This document shows positions 6,381 through 13,886 of a stretch of 14,702 bases of DNA, piece by piece; the stretch's first letter is position 1, and the number at the start of each line of letters is the position of its first letter. The translations under genes and the position numbers were made by a program. Under the pieces are notes generated by a model. That model searched no databases and was not told where the DNA came from. It saw nothing but the letters and a program-made list of their open reading frames with translations. The stretch lies in NCBI GenBank assembly GCA_963169055.1, contig CAUJFU010000448.1:1-14702 (forward strand), given 5' to 3'. The stretch comes from Myxococcota bacterium. GTDB taxonomy: Bacteria > Myxococcota_C > UBA6777.

Positions 6381-9224
6381 ATGGAAAAGCAGACATCGAA
6401 CGCTGCCCCCTCGGTGGGACGGCGTTTTTTTGGATTCCTGATCGTGTTTCTTTTGGGTGGAATGGCGGGGGCTGCGTTGATCTTGGCCTATAGTTCGAGC
6501 TATCCAAACACTCGTGTTGCGGGGTGGTTGGCGAACACACAAGGATCGCAAGATCCGTTGCGTTCGGCAAAAACGCCGTCCTTACGCAACCAAACGGGCG
6601 GGCCATCGGCGAAAACATCCGAACCTTCGTCGGATGGTGCGGATGGTACGCAAGGTACATCCGATCAAGGCAAGCCATCTGCGCGAGGAAAAGAACGTCA
6701 GGCGTCGGCAAAACTCGAAGCTATCGACAACAAGAGCGCTGCTGCGCCCCTGCGTCAAGTCGAGCTGCGAAGTTCTCCCGAAGACTTTCTCGATCCCGCG
6801 ATATCGGCCAATATCGGAGCGGATATCGCTTTGACCGACACCGTTTTGCTGAACGGCGGTGGTCAGCCTGAAAGCAACTATTTTTCGCACCATCTGTTTT
6901 TGGAGATGCTGCACGAGCTTTTGCCGCGCCGAGGGTTTGATCCGCGCCGACTGACCGTCTTTTCCACAGATGGCGATTCGCCCGAAGCCGATCGTTTGGT
7001 TGTGAAGAATATGGCGATGGATTGGTTGTATGAAGGTTTGAACGAGCACCAGATGGTTGTACCGTCTTTGATGGAAAACACGACCATGAAAGGGCAGAAA
7101 CTTCACCCCGCCAAGCGCTCAGCGTTGGAGCGTTGGTTTCGAGGCTATGCCCGCGAAGCGCAAGGCCGAACTAAGCCTTCAACGCTGTTTTTGTTTGTGA
7201 CCGATCATGGGACCAAAGGCAAAGGGCCGCTCGGAAACAAGATCGAGTTGTGGAGAGAGAACGTCGATGTCCGACAACTGCGTGCGATGATGCAGCCGTT
7301 GGGCAAAAAAAACCGCGTCGTCACGGTGATGTCGCAGTGTTATTCGGGCGGGTTTGCGAATGTGTTGTACGAGTCTCCCGGAAAAGTACACGGAAATCGT
7401 TGCGGCTTTTTTTCGACGATTGCATCGCGTGAAGCCTACGGTTGTTTTCCAGAGACGGCACGTTCGAGCCGCACAGGTCACGCTTATCACATGATCCATG
7501 CGATGCAGACCGCTCAAACCTTTGCAGAAGCCCATCGTCGGACCTTGTTGACGGACGATGCGCCCGATGTTCCGCTTGCAACATCCGATGTGTACCTCGA
7601 AGATCGCTTGCGTAGTCGTGCGCGTGGAAAAGGGCGGCGCTTGGCTGGTGAAGCGGATCGTTGGCTTGCTCGGGTCGATTGGAAACAACCTAGTTTGGCG
7701 CTTCGCTCGGATATTCGGCTGCTGCGGAGGTTGGAAAAGCGGTTTGGTGTGGACGTTCATACGCGAACCGCACAAGTTTGGGCGGCGATTCGGGCCAACC
7801 GAGCGGCACAAAAGCAATTACAAAAGTTAGAAGGGTTGTGGGAACAAGTCTTGGCAGAGATGCGACGGGGAGCGATGGTACGTTTTTATCAAGCGAATCC
7901 AAACCTTGCGGCCACGTTGGAAAAAGAGATGAATCGGCCCGGTTTGGATGGTCAGACGTTCGGGTTGGGCCGCAAACTCCACACAGCTTATCTGCACCAT
8001 CTCAAGGGGAAGCGCGACGAAGCGTTGCTCAAGCAGCTTTATCGGCGTCATGGTTTGGCCAGTAAAAAAGTGTTCCATCTGCACGTCAAAGAAGCCGCCT
8101 TGCTACGGGTTCATACGCTGTTGTTGCGGATCGCAGGCCGAGCCTACCTCGCTTCTTCGGGAAGTGCGGAAGAACGGGGCGATTTGCAGTCGTTGTTGCG
8201 TTGCGAGTCGACTTCGCTTGGTGGACGCAAGGTGACGGGTGTTTTGCAAGCGGAAGGGCCTGATACACCCGAAGATATCGACCCGCTCAAAGTATCGATT
8301 GCACGAGACGCACCGAACAAGCCTGTGCGTGCTTTGATTCCCTCGCAGCTTGGGATCGCTTTTCAGCCTACCACAGAAGGCTGGCATCCGCGTTTTTCGC
8401 GGCTTGCGCCCGGAGCGGTGGTGGTGAACGAAGTCATGGAAGGTTCTCCTGCCGATCAAGCAGGGTTGCGCGTGGGTGACACCATCGTCTCGCTTGGCGG
8501 GCAAATGCTTCAACTGAACGGAGAGATCCGCCTTCATGTGATGTTGGCGAAAGCAGGTCAAAAGATTTATTTTATGGTCCATCGTGCAGGCAAGTTTCTG
8601 ACGATTCCTGTCGTTCTGCGTCCGATGTCCAGCGAACCCGAAGTGATCGCACAAGCCCCCGAAGACCGATCCCAACCACAACCACCGACTTTTCCCGAAG
8701 AACGCTCCACCCCGCAGATCCCGTCTCTTCCCGAAGAGACAGAGCCTGAGTTTGAAGAGGACACTCGTCCACAAAAAGTCGATCCGTATCGCCTTCCCCC
8801 GCGCCAACGGGGGCAACAGCAGAGCGCCTTGCGTGATATGCGCGGAGCCGACTTGCCGATCCCTGCGAAGGGAGCCAAAGCAACGTTGTTGTTCTTTTGG
8901 GCGACGTGGTGCGAAGGCTGCAAAACGATGGTGCCGATGCTACGGGATTTGGAGAAGCGTTATGCAGCGCGTGGCTTGAAGATCTATGCCGTGACAAGCG
9001 ATGAGATACCGATGCTTCGGCCTTTTCTGCGGCAATGGGGAGCGCGCTTTCCTTTTCAAGTGGCCCTCGATGTCCAAGGCCGTCTGGCGCGCAAGTACAA
9101 TATCTCTAGCATTCCGCAGTTGATTCTTTACGATGCAACAGGTGCAAAAAAGCTGCATATCAGCCGACCTTCCGCAGGTTTCGAGCAGCGTCTTGCACGT
9201 CAGATCGGTGCGCTGGTGCGCTAA
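6381..9224 (+). CDS. Membrane-anchored clan CD (caspase-like) peptidase fused to PDZ and thioredoxin domains
   Basis: 947 residues. One hydrophobic segment (about 15-37, after RR) acts as signal anchor, placing the rest in the periplasm. A low-complexity polar linker runs from 50 to 130. The peptidase-like domain (about 150-400) starts with a strand and loop (TVLLNGGGQPESNYFSH) followed by the dyad His276 in LFVTDHG and Cys320 in MSQCYSGGF. The 44-residue spacing and the hydrophobic strands before each are typical of clan CD (caspase, metacaspase, legumain-like) enzymes. A charged, helix-rich region covers about 405-600. A PDZ domain (about 655-748) carries GSPADQAGLRVGD. A Pro/Glu-rich linker (750-800) leads to a TlpA/thioredoxin-like domain (about 825-947) with WCEGC (843-847) and a cis-Pro motif SIPQ (P912). 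Specificity is unknown; the basic/acidic P1 preference cannot be read from the sequence. Domain calls are strong; the combined function (redox-linked envelope proteolysis) is inference. The stop overlaps the convergent ackA stop. Confidence 0.92.
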   Translation: MEKQTSNAAPSVGRRFFGFLIVFLLGGMAGAALILAYSSSYPNTRVAGWLANTQGSQDPLRSAKTPSLRNQTGGPSAKTSEPSSDGADGTQGTSDQGKPSARGKERQASAKLEAIDNKSAAAPLRQVELRSSPEDFLDPAISANIGADIALTDTVLLNGGGQPESNYFSHHLFLEMLHELLPRRGFDPRRLTVFSTDGDSPEADRLVVKNMAMDWLYEGLNEHQMVVPSLMENTTMKGQKLHPAKRSALERWFRGYAREAQGRTKPSTLFLFVTDHGTKGKGPLGNKIELWRENVDVRQLRAMMQPLGKKNRVVTVMSQCYSGGFANVLYESPGKVHGNRCGFFSTIASREAYGCFPETARSSRTGHAYHMIHAMQTAQTFAEAHRRTLLTDDAPDVPLATSDVYLEDRLRSRARGKGRRLAGEADRWLARVDWKQPSLALRSDIRLLRRLEKRFGVDVHTRTAQVWAAIRANRAAQKQLQKLEGLWEQVLAEMRRGAMVRFYQANPNLAATLEKEMNRPGLDGQTFGLGRKLHTAYLHHLKGKRDEALLKQLYRRHGLASKKVFHLHVKEAALLRVHTLLLRIAGRAYLASSGSAEERGDLQSLLRCESTSLGGRKVTGVLQAEGPDTPEDIDPLKVSIARDAPNKPVRALIPSQLGIAFQPTTEGWHPRFSRLAPGAVVVNEVMEGSPADQAGLRVGDTIVSLGGQMLQLNGEIRLHVMLAKAGQKIYFMVHRAGKFLTIPVVLRPMSSEPEVIAQAPEDRSQPQPPTFPEERSTPQIPSLPEETEPEFEEDTRPQKVDPYRLPPRQRGQQQSALRDMRGADLPIPAKGAKATLLFFWATWCEGCKTMVPMLRDLEKRYAARGLKIYAVTSDEIPMLRPFLRQWGARFPFQVALDVQGRLARKYNISSIPQLILYDATGAKKLHISRPSAGFEQRLARQIGALVR

Positions 9225-10360
9225 TCTCGTGTAGGCGGGGTTGGGAGGTTCCGAAATAGGCGGGCGGTTTCGTGGGCGATCATCCATTCTTCGCGGGTGT
9301 GGATCACGGCGATCTTGACGGTGGATGCGGTGGATTGGATGAATGCGATCTCGTCTTTTTGGATCTGGATGGAAGCATTGCGCACAGAGTCGACGTGCAA
9401 TCCCAAGTATCCGAGAGGTTCGCAGATGGTTTCGCGCATCCATGCCGAGCCTTCGCCCACTCCCGCTGTAAAGACCAACACATCAAGGCCGCCCATATTG
9501 GCGGTGTATCCGCCGATGTAGAGACGGACGCGGTGGGCGTAGCTTGCGAGGGCTTGCGAGGCGTGCAGATCGCCTTGTTTTGCCGCAGCTTCGATCAGGC
9601 GCATATCGTGGCTGATGCCTGAAAGCTCCTTCATTCCGCTTTGGTGGTAGAGAGCATCTTCGATCTCTTCGATGGAGAGATGTTGTTCGCGGTGTAAGAA
9701 TCCAAAGATCCCGGGATCGATATCGCCGCAGCGCGTTCCCATGATCAGGCCGGGGAGGGCTGTAAAGCCCATCGAAGTATCGATGGATCGGCCATCTTGG
9801 ATGGCACAGAGGCTTGCGCCGTTTCCGAGGTGGCAATTGATCACGCGCAAAGGACGTGGGGAAGGGAGTGCGGCTTGGATGCGTTCGGCGATGTATTGGT
9901 GGGAGATACCATGAAAGCCGTAACGGCGAATGCCAAGGTCTCGCCATGCCGCAGGGATCGCGTAGGTGGCAGCGTGCGGTGGGATGGTGCTGTGAAACGC
10001 GGTATCAAATACGGCGACTTGGGGGATCTGGGGCCAGCGTTCAAGTGTGGCGTACAGGCCGCGTAAGTTTAGCGGGTTATGGAGGGGCGCGAGGGGCGTG
10101 CTGGCTTCGAGTAGGCGCAAGACATCCTGATCGACGACGACCGAAGACGTTAGATGCGGGCCACCATGTACGACACGGTGGCCGATGGCATCGGGGCTTT
10201 CGTAGCCTTGGGCATGGATAGCTTCGGCCAAGGTCTCAAGGCCATCGGCGAGATGTTCGGTGTCTTCGATATGGATGCGAAAGCACTCTCTTCCGTCGGA
10301 AGTGTCGAAGAGTCCGGCTTTGAGGGACGAGCTTCCCATATTGATGACGAGGACGATCAT
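9221..10360 (-). CDS. ackA: Acetate kinase
   Basis: 379 residues, slightly shorter than the usual ~400. It interconverts acetate plus ATP with acetyl phosphate plus ADP in the cytoplasm. Signature elements are intact: NMGSSSLK (from N7), GHRVVHGG (R62), VFDTAFH (D119), RYGFHGISH (H150), GTRCGDIDPG (R210), VFTAGVGEG and the C-terminal REEWMIAHE (E357/E358). These correspond to known substrate-, metal- and phosphate-binding residues of the family, so the enzyme should be active. The frame is open further upstream, but ATG at 10360 starts at the beta-strand IVLVIN and has AAGGAGAG 6 nt upstream. No phosphotransacetylase gene is adjacent, although ackA is often paired with pta. The last codons overlap the stop of the convergent caspase-like gene by 4 nt. 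Confidence 0.97.
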   Translation of the reverse strand: MIVLVINMGSSSLKAGLFDTSDGRECFRIHIEDTEHLADGLETLAEAIHAQGYESPDAIGHRVVHGGPHLTSSVVVDQDVLRLLEASTPLAPLHNPLNLRGLYATLERWPQIPQVAVFDTAFHSTIPPHAATYAIPAAWRDLGIRRYGFHGISHQYIAERIQAALPSPRPLRVINCHLGNGASLCAIQDGRSIDTSMGFTALPGLIMGTRCGDIDPGIFGFLHREQHLSIEEIEDALYHQSGMKELSGISHDMRLIEAAAKQGDLHASQALASYAHRVRLYIGGYTANMGGLDVLVFTAGVGEGSAWMRETICEPLGYLGLHVDSVRNASIQIQKDEIAFIQSTASTVKIAVIHTREEWMIAHETARLFRNLPTPPTRD

Positions 10361-10584
10361 CCGACGCTCTCCTTGTTTTTTCTGCTTTTTGTATCGAAGC
10401 GTTGTGGGATGGGCTGTTTCTTGGGGCTTTGCCCCAAACCCCACAAGGGAGCGCGGCTCCCTTGACCCCGTGTTGGCGAAGACAGCACAGGTTTTTTACA
10501 CCAACGACTGTGTCGCTTGAAGTGTCGCGAACACGGCTTTTTTTATCAACTGCGTTGTTTCTATTTCTGTTCCGTCTGCGCGGC
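10361..10584. other. Intergenic region upstream of ackA
   Basis: This 224-bp gap between the propeller gene stop and ackA holds the ackA Shine-Dalgarno (10367-10374), the double hairpin and a T-rich tract near 10532-10538. The tract follows a weak GTGT-CGCGA-ACAC stem on the plus strand. I saw no coding potential and no convincing promoter. Confidence 0.5.
10421..10463. repeat. Double-hairpin REP-like intergenic element
   Basis: Two perfect adjacent stem-loops: TTGGGGC/GCCCCAA with loop TTT (10421-10437), and AAGGGAGC/GCTCCCTT with loop GCG (10445-10463). They are joined by a short C/A-rich linker. The form matches the GGGGCnnnGCCCC-type extragenic repeats seen dispersed in many genomes. It lies 60-100 bp upstream of ackA. 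Neither hairpin is followed by a T-tract, so it is not a classical intrinsic terminator, though it could block read-through from the upstream lipoprotein gene. Confidence 0.6.
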
Positions 10585-11667
10585 TTAGGGCGTGTATCCG
10601 TGAAGTGTCCCGTCGTGGCTGCTGACGTAGAGGCGTTCGTCGAACGCAAGGGGAGGGGCTGTCAGACGTCCAAATGTCGGGTAGTTTGCGAGAACGCTGC
10701 CGTCTTCGGGTTTGATCTGGTGGACTTTGCCGTCCCATGCGCTGAGAAACAGGCTGCCTTTGTGAAGCAAGGGCGAGGTGGAGAGGATGGCCCCGATCCT
10801 TGCGGTCCATCGGGCTTTTCCATCGGCAGAGTTGACCGCATAAAGACTGCGATCCCACGAAGCAACGTACAAGACTTCGCCGTCGAGTACGGGGGCTGCG
10901 GTGATCTCGGCTTGGCTCGTAAAGCGCCAGCGGCTGTCTCCGTTGGCTCGCTTGAGGGCGTGCAAGATTCCGCGATCGTCGCCGATGTAGATGGTTTCTT
11001 CGGTAGCAAGGGCTTGTGCAGAGATGCTCGCCCCAAGATCGACGCTCCATCGCAGCGCACCGTTCGAGAGATCGAGCGCGTAGAATTTTTGATCTCGTGC
11101 GCCGATGTACACCACGCCTTGAAATACCACAGGTGCGGCAACAAAGGGCGCTTCGGCTTGAAAGCGCCATGCGATCGGGCCTTGGCTCTTTTCCCATGCG
11201 TAGAGGGTTCCGTCCAGATTGCTTGCCAAGACTTTGTCGCCGACGACAACGGCTGCGCTGATGAAACCTTCTTGCGTCTTGGTTTTCCAGATCTCTTTTC
11301 CTGTGGCAGCGTTGATCGCGTAAAAGTGACCGTCCGTGTTGCCGATGTACAGGCGATCTTGGTCGAGGGTGGGCGGAGCCGTAAACCAATCTTGTCCGAG
11401 AAACTCCCAAACCTTGGTGGCATCGCTGCGTTGGATGGCGTAGAGCTTTTTGTCTGCGCTGCCGACGTAAAAACGCTGTGTGTCGAACGCAGGAGGGCCG
11501 TGTATGGCTCCTTCGGTGCGAAATGTCCACTGTGTGCGGGCATCTTGTTCGGGGGTGAACTCGACCACGCCGCCGTCACCGATGAATTCGTTGGTCGTAG
11601 CCGGGCAGCCGGGAAGAGTCCAAAAGATAAGGCAGAGCAGACACAAAAAGAAGAAAGAAAAACGCAT
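10585..11667 (-). CDS. PQQ-type beta-propeller lipoprotein, BamB-like
   Basis: 360 residues. The N-terminus MRFSFFFLCLLCLIFWTLPGC is a lipoprotein signal peptide with probable lipidated Cys21 (LPGC is slightly off the ideal lipobox). About eight repeats of ~40 residues follow, each with a pattern such as LYIGNTDGHFYAINAATGKE and then W; examples start near YVGSADKKLYAI, YIGARDQKFYAL and YVASWDRSLYAV. This is the PQQ/YWTD-like repeat that builds an eight-bladed propeller, as in BamB of the outer-membrane assembly complex. PQQ-ligand residues of dehydrogenases are not evident, so it is probably a non-enzymatic scaffold. The frame stays open upstream to 11775, but the Met at 11667 directly precedes the signal peptide; its Shine-Dalgarno is weak. 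BamB itself is one possibility; many myxobacterial-type genomes carry several such proteins, and no bam neighbour is visible. Confidence 0.88.
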   Translation of the reverse strand: MRFSFFFLCLLCLIFWTLPGCPATTNEFIGDGGVVEFTPEQDARTQWTFRTEGAIHGPPAFDTQRFYVGSADKKLYAIQRSDATKVWEFLGQDWFTAPPTLDQDRLYIGNTDGHFYAINAATGKEIWKTKTQEGFISAAVVVGDKVLASNLDGTLYAWEKSQGPIAWRFQAEAPFVAAPVVFQGVVYIGARDQKFYALDLSNGALRWSVDLGASISAQALATEETIYIGDDRGILHALKRANGDSRWRFTSQAEITAAPVLDGEVLYVASWDRSLYAVNSADGKARWTARIGAILSTSPLLHKGSLFLSAWDGKVHQIKPEDGSVLANYPTFGRLTAPPLAFDERLYVSSHDGTLHGYTP

Positions 11668-11868
11668 CGTCGTGATCGATCCAAAACAAAAGGGTGGCGT
11701 GCAAAACAACTTCGCTATCGTCGAGATGACGCGAACAAATCGCCTCCTTGTAGCGAGAACGAGGTGTTTTCGCAAGCCCTCGGAGGGGGGGGCCGTCGCT
11801 CCTGTTGTTCTTGCCTCGTGTCGCTGTGGATCTTTGGGGTGAATTGGCGAGCGAAGAAAAGATGAAGA
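11668..11868. other. Intergenic region upstream of the propeller lipoprotein gene
   Basis: This 201-bp stretch has a run of eight G (11784-11791). On the minus strand it has an AAGGAGG Shine-Dalgarno-like sequence near 11743, about 75 nt before the chosen start, followed only by a TTG and a seven-codon open frame. There is no T-tract hairpin after the Kazal gene and no clear promoter. Confidence 0.4.
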
Positions 11869-13629
11869 TTAAGGTGTCACGCAATTGCCCTTGGTTCGGA
11901 CATTTACGCCGGAAGATTCAGCGAAACAACTGTTGCTGTAGGTTTTTCCATCGCAACTACAGACTGGATCGAGCAAGTTGGTACAGCTTTGGGGCTTGGC
12001 TTTGCATTGGCCTTGGCCGGTGCAAACGCCGAGGGCAAGGGCGCAATACTCTGTTGACGAGCAATCTTTGTGGGCCGTGCAGGGTTTGATGCAGCCGATC
12101 TTGCTGCATCCGACCGCGCCGTTGTTGCAAGAGCAAGTATTGCACCCATCGCCCGCAGGAAAAGAAGCGCCGTGTGCGTATTCTGCGCCGTTGTATTGGC
12201 AGGTCAGGGGAGTTTTGCAAAAACCGTTGATGCAGATCTGTGTTCTGATGGCGCAGTCTGCGTTGCCGTTGCATTTCGTGCCGCAGCTTAGGGTTGTGCA
12301 GGTGACTGCGCCGTTGTTGCAGGAGCAAGTATTGCAGCCATCGCCCGCAGGGAAAGAGGCTCCGTGTGGTTGCTTTGTGCCGTTGTGAAGGCATGCTGCG
12401 GCTGCTTGACAGACTTCTTTTACGCAAATTTCGCCTTTGACGCAATCGATGTCTGCTTGGCACTTGCTGGCGGTTTGGCAAGCACCCTTGTATTTGACGG
12501 AAACGCTCGATGATGCGGCGTTACAGGGGTTGTTGTAGGTTTTGTTGTCACAGCCACAGACGAGATCGATCTCACGCGAACAGGCTTGCGGGATGGGTTC
12601 GCAGGTCCCGCCTTTGTCGGTGGCGCCGCAGGTTGTGTCGAACTTGCAATAGGAACCTGTGGGGCAAGCAGGAAGACCGCGACTTCCGCAGGTTTGCGCG
12701 CAGGCTTTGTCAGTACAAGCGACGTTGCCGTTTTTGCAGAAACATTGGTTGCAGCCGTCTTTGTCGGGGAAAGACTCGCCGTCTTTGTATTCTTTGCCCT
12801 CGTAGACGCAGCTTTTGGGAAGGATTTTACAAGCGCCCTCGTATTTGACCGAAACGCCGACAGCAGCGGCTTCGCAGGGGTTGTTGTATGTTTTGTCATC
12901 GCAACCACACATCGGTTCGATATGATCGGTGCAGCCTCGGGGAGAGGGTTCGCAGGTTCCGCCTTTGTCGGTGGCACCGCAGGTTGCGTCGAACTTGCAG
13001 TAGGAACCTGTGGGGCAAGCTGGAAGACCGCGACTTCCGCAGGTTTGGACACAAGCTTTTTGGGTGCAAGCGATCTTTGCGTCGCTGCAACTGCATGTAT
13101 TGCAGCCATCTTTGTCGGGGAAGGATTCGCCGTCTTTGTAGTCTTTGCCTTCGTAGGTGCAGCCTTTGGGGAGCGTTGGGCAAGCGCCTTTTGCTTTGAT
13201 GGATATCCCCGCTGTGTGGGCTGCACAAGCGTTCGAGTAGGTCTTTTCATCGCAGCCACAAACGGGGGTGGCGTCGCCTGTGCAGGCTTGCGGTTTTTTC
13301 TGGCAAAACAGCGGCATTGCACCTGCCTTGCACAGACCTTCAGGGAAGAGGCAGAAGGAATCGGCTCCGCAAACAGCGGGGTTGGCGGTGCAATCTTTGG
13401 GTTGGTTTGGGTTGCAGTCTCGCAGGGTACAAGCGACTTTGGCGCTGATACAGGTGCAGGTGTTGCAGGCATCGGAGGAAGGGAAGGTGGTTCCGCCTTG
13501 ATGGGTCTTGCCTTCGTAGGTACACTCGGAAGTGTTGGCGTTGGAAGGTACGCCGCAGGCGCTGTTTCCGACCAAGATCCCGAGAAATAGGCTACAAACA
13601 AAGAACCGTAAGAAGATGTATCGTTGCAT
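11869..13629 (-). CDS. Secreted Cys-rich protein of alternating VWC/pacifastin-like and Kazal-like modules
   Basis: 586 residues. A signal peptide (about 1-24) ends at NSAC25, a possible but atypical lipobox. Five VWC/pacifastin-like modules follow (about 36-72, 157-193, 274-310, 413-450, 477-513), each with FPxxDxCNxCxC. Four Kazal-like modules (116-150, 233-267, 350-384, 549-583) have C-x7-CxCDxKTYxNxC-x14-C. Short Cys-rich linkers such as CGSRGLPACPTGSYCKF lie between them. Kazal domains inhibit serine proteases by presenting a loop; the predicted P1 residues here are G118, D235, R352 and N551, all different. The start at 13629 has GAGG 6 nt upstream; a second in-frame ATG at 13641 lacks one. 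Disulfide formation requires an oxidising compartment, so it is exported. It may protect the cell from exogenous proteases or act in predation or adhesion; this is inference. It has no close operon partner (201 bp to the next gene). Confidence 0.9.
   Translation of the reverse strand: MQRYIFLRFFVCSLFLGILVGNSACGVPSNANTSECTYEGKTHQGGTTFPSSDACNTCTCISAKVACTLRDCNPNQPKDCTANPAVCGADSFCLFPEGLCKAGAMPLFCQKKPQACTGDATPVCGCDEKTYSNACAAHTAGISIKAKGACPTLPKGCTYEGKDYKDGESFPDKDGCNTCSCSDAKIACTQKACVQTCGSRGLPACPTGSYCKFDATCGATDKGGTCEPSPRGCTDHIEPMCGCDDKTYNNPCEAAAVGVSVKYEGACKILPKSCVYEGKEYKDGESFPDKDGCNQCFCKNGNVACTDKACAQTCGSRGLPACPTGSYCKFDTTCGATDKGGTCEPIPQACSREIDLVCGCDNKTYNNPCNAASSSVSVKYKGACQTASKCQADIDCVKGEICVKEVCQAAAACLHNGTKQPHGASFPAGDGCNTCSCNNGAVTCTTLSCGTKCNGNADCAIRTQICINGFCKTPLTCQYNGAEYAHGASFPAGDGCNTCSCNNGAVGCSKIGCIKPCTAHKDCSSTEYCALALGVCTGQGQCKAKPQSCTNLLDPVCSCDGKTYSNSCFAESSGVNVRTKGNCVTP
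12112..12366 (-). repeat. Pair of near-identical VWC-module repeats, 192-bp period
   Basis: Segments 12112-12174 and 12304-12366 encode the same 21 residues, including HGASFPAGDGCNTCSC, and differ at only a few bases. The period is 64 codons, marking a recent duplication of the last two VWC-like modules. Confidence 0.75.
12460..13161 (-). repeat. Tandem 351-bp repeat (two VWC-linker-Kazal units)
   Basis: Residues 157-273 (13161-12811) and 274-390 (12810-12460) form two units of exactly 117 codons. The best-conserved part, near 12600-12697 and 12950-13047, differs at only a few, mostly synonymous, positions. A third, more diverged unit covers residues 36-156. This indicates expansion by recent in-frame tandem duplication or gene conversion. 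Confidence 0.85.
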
Positions 13630-13753
13630 GGAGGGCCTCATGATGGGTGTTTGGCGTCTTTGTGTGGGGATGTAGGAGAACGCGGGAAAGACGTTTTGTA
13701 TCACAGCAGTAGACCATTTGTACAGAAGAAGGGTCTCGCAGATCTCGCAACAA

Positions 13754-13886
13754 GGCCGTTGCGGAGAGAGGAGCAACGCATCAGAAAGCGGTGGTTGGGT
13801 GGCGATGGAGCGTGTCGGGCCGTTGTGGAGAGATGAGAGGAACAACGCATCAGAAAGCGGTGGTTGGGTGGTGATGGAGTGTGTGG
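13754..13886 (+). repeat. Tandem duplication of the pseudouridine synthase leader
   Basis: Two imperfect units, 13754-13817 (64 bp) and 13818-13886 (69 bp), share an identical 29-bp core (13774-13802 and 13843-13871), with 69 bp between equivalent positions. Both contain a GATGGAG Shine-Dalgarno-like sequence; only the second is followed by an ATG. The rest of the 257-bp gap, 13630-13753, holds the Kazal-gene leader and no clear promoter. Confidence 0.85.

Noticed and set aside
11700-11750. Small leader peptide after AAGGAGG upstream of the propeller gene
   Set aside because: The only available start is TTG and the frame ends after seven codons with no attenuator-like hairpin, so the match is probably chance.
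11770-11800. C-rich hairpin as terminator of the Kazal gene
   Set aside because: The stem is only about 4 bp (CCCT/AGGG) and no T-tract follows.
10402-11865. Long plus-strand open frame of 487 codons
   Set aside because: It is antisense to the propeller lipoprotein, whose repeats and signal peptide are clear. The plus-strand product has no recognisable motif and crosses the hairpin repeat.
12100-13170. CRISPR-like array
   Set aside because: The repeats are long, coding and in frame (351-bp and 192-bp periods), with no short repeat-spacer pattern and no cas genes.
12586-13590. Plus-strand frame of 334 codons rich in Gly, Ala and Val
   Set aside because: It is antisense to the Cys-rich Kazal gene; its apparent repeats mirror the tandem units of the real gene.
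11869-13629. Kazal protein as the dedicated inhibitor of the nearby caspase-like protease
   Set aside because: Kazal domains are known for inhibiting serine proteases, the genes are 2.6 kb apart and not co-transcribed, and only one module has an Asp at the P1-equivalent position.
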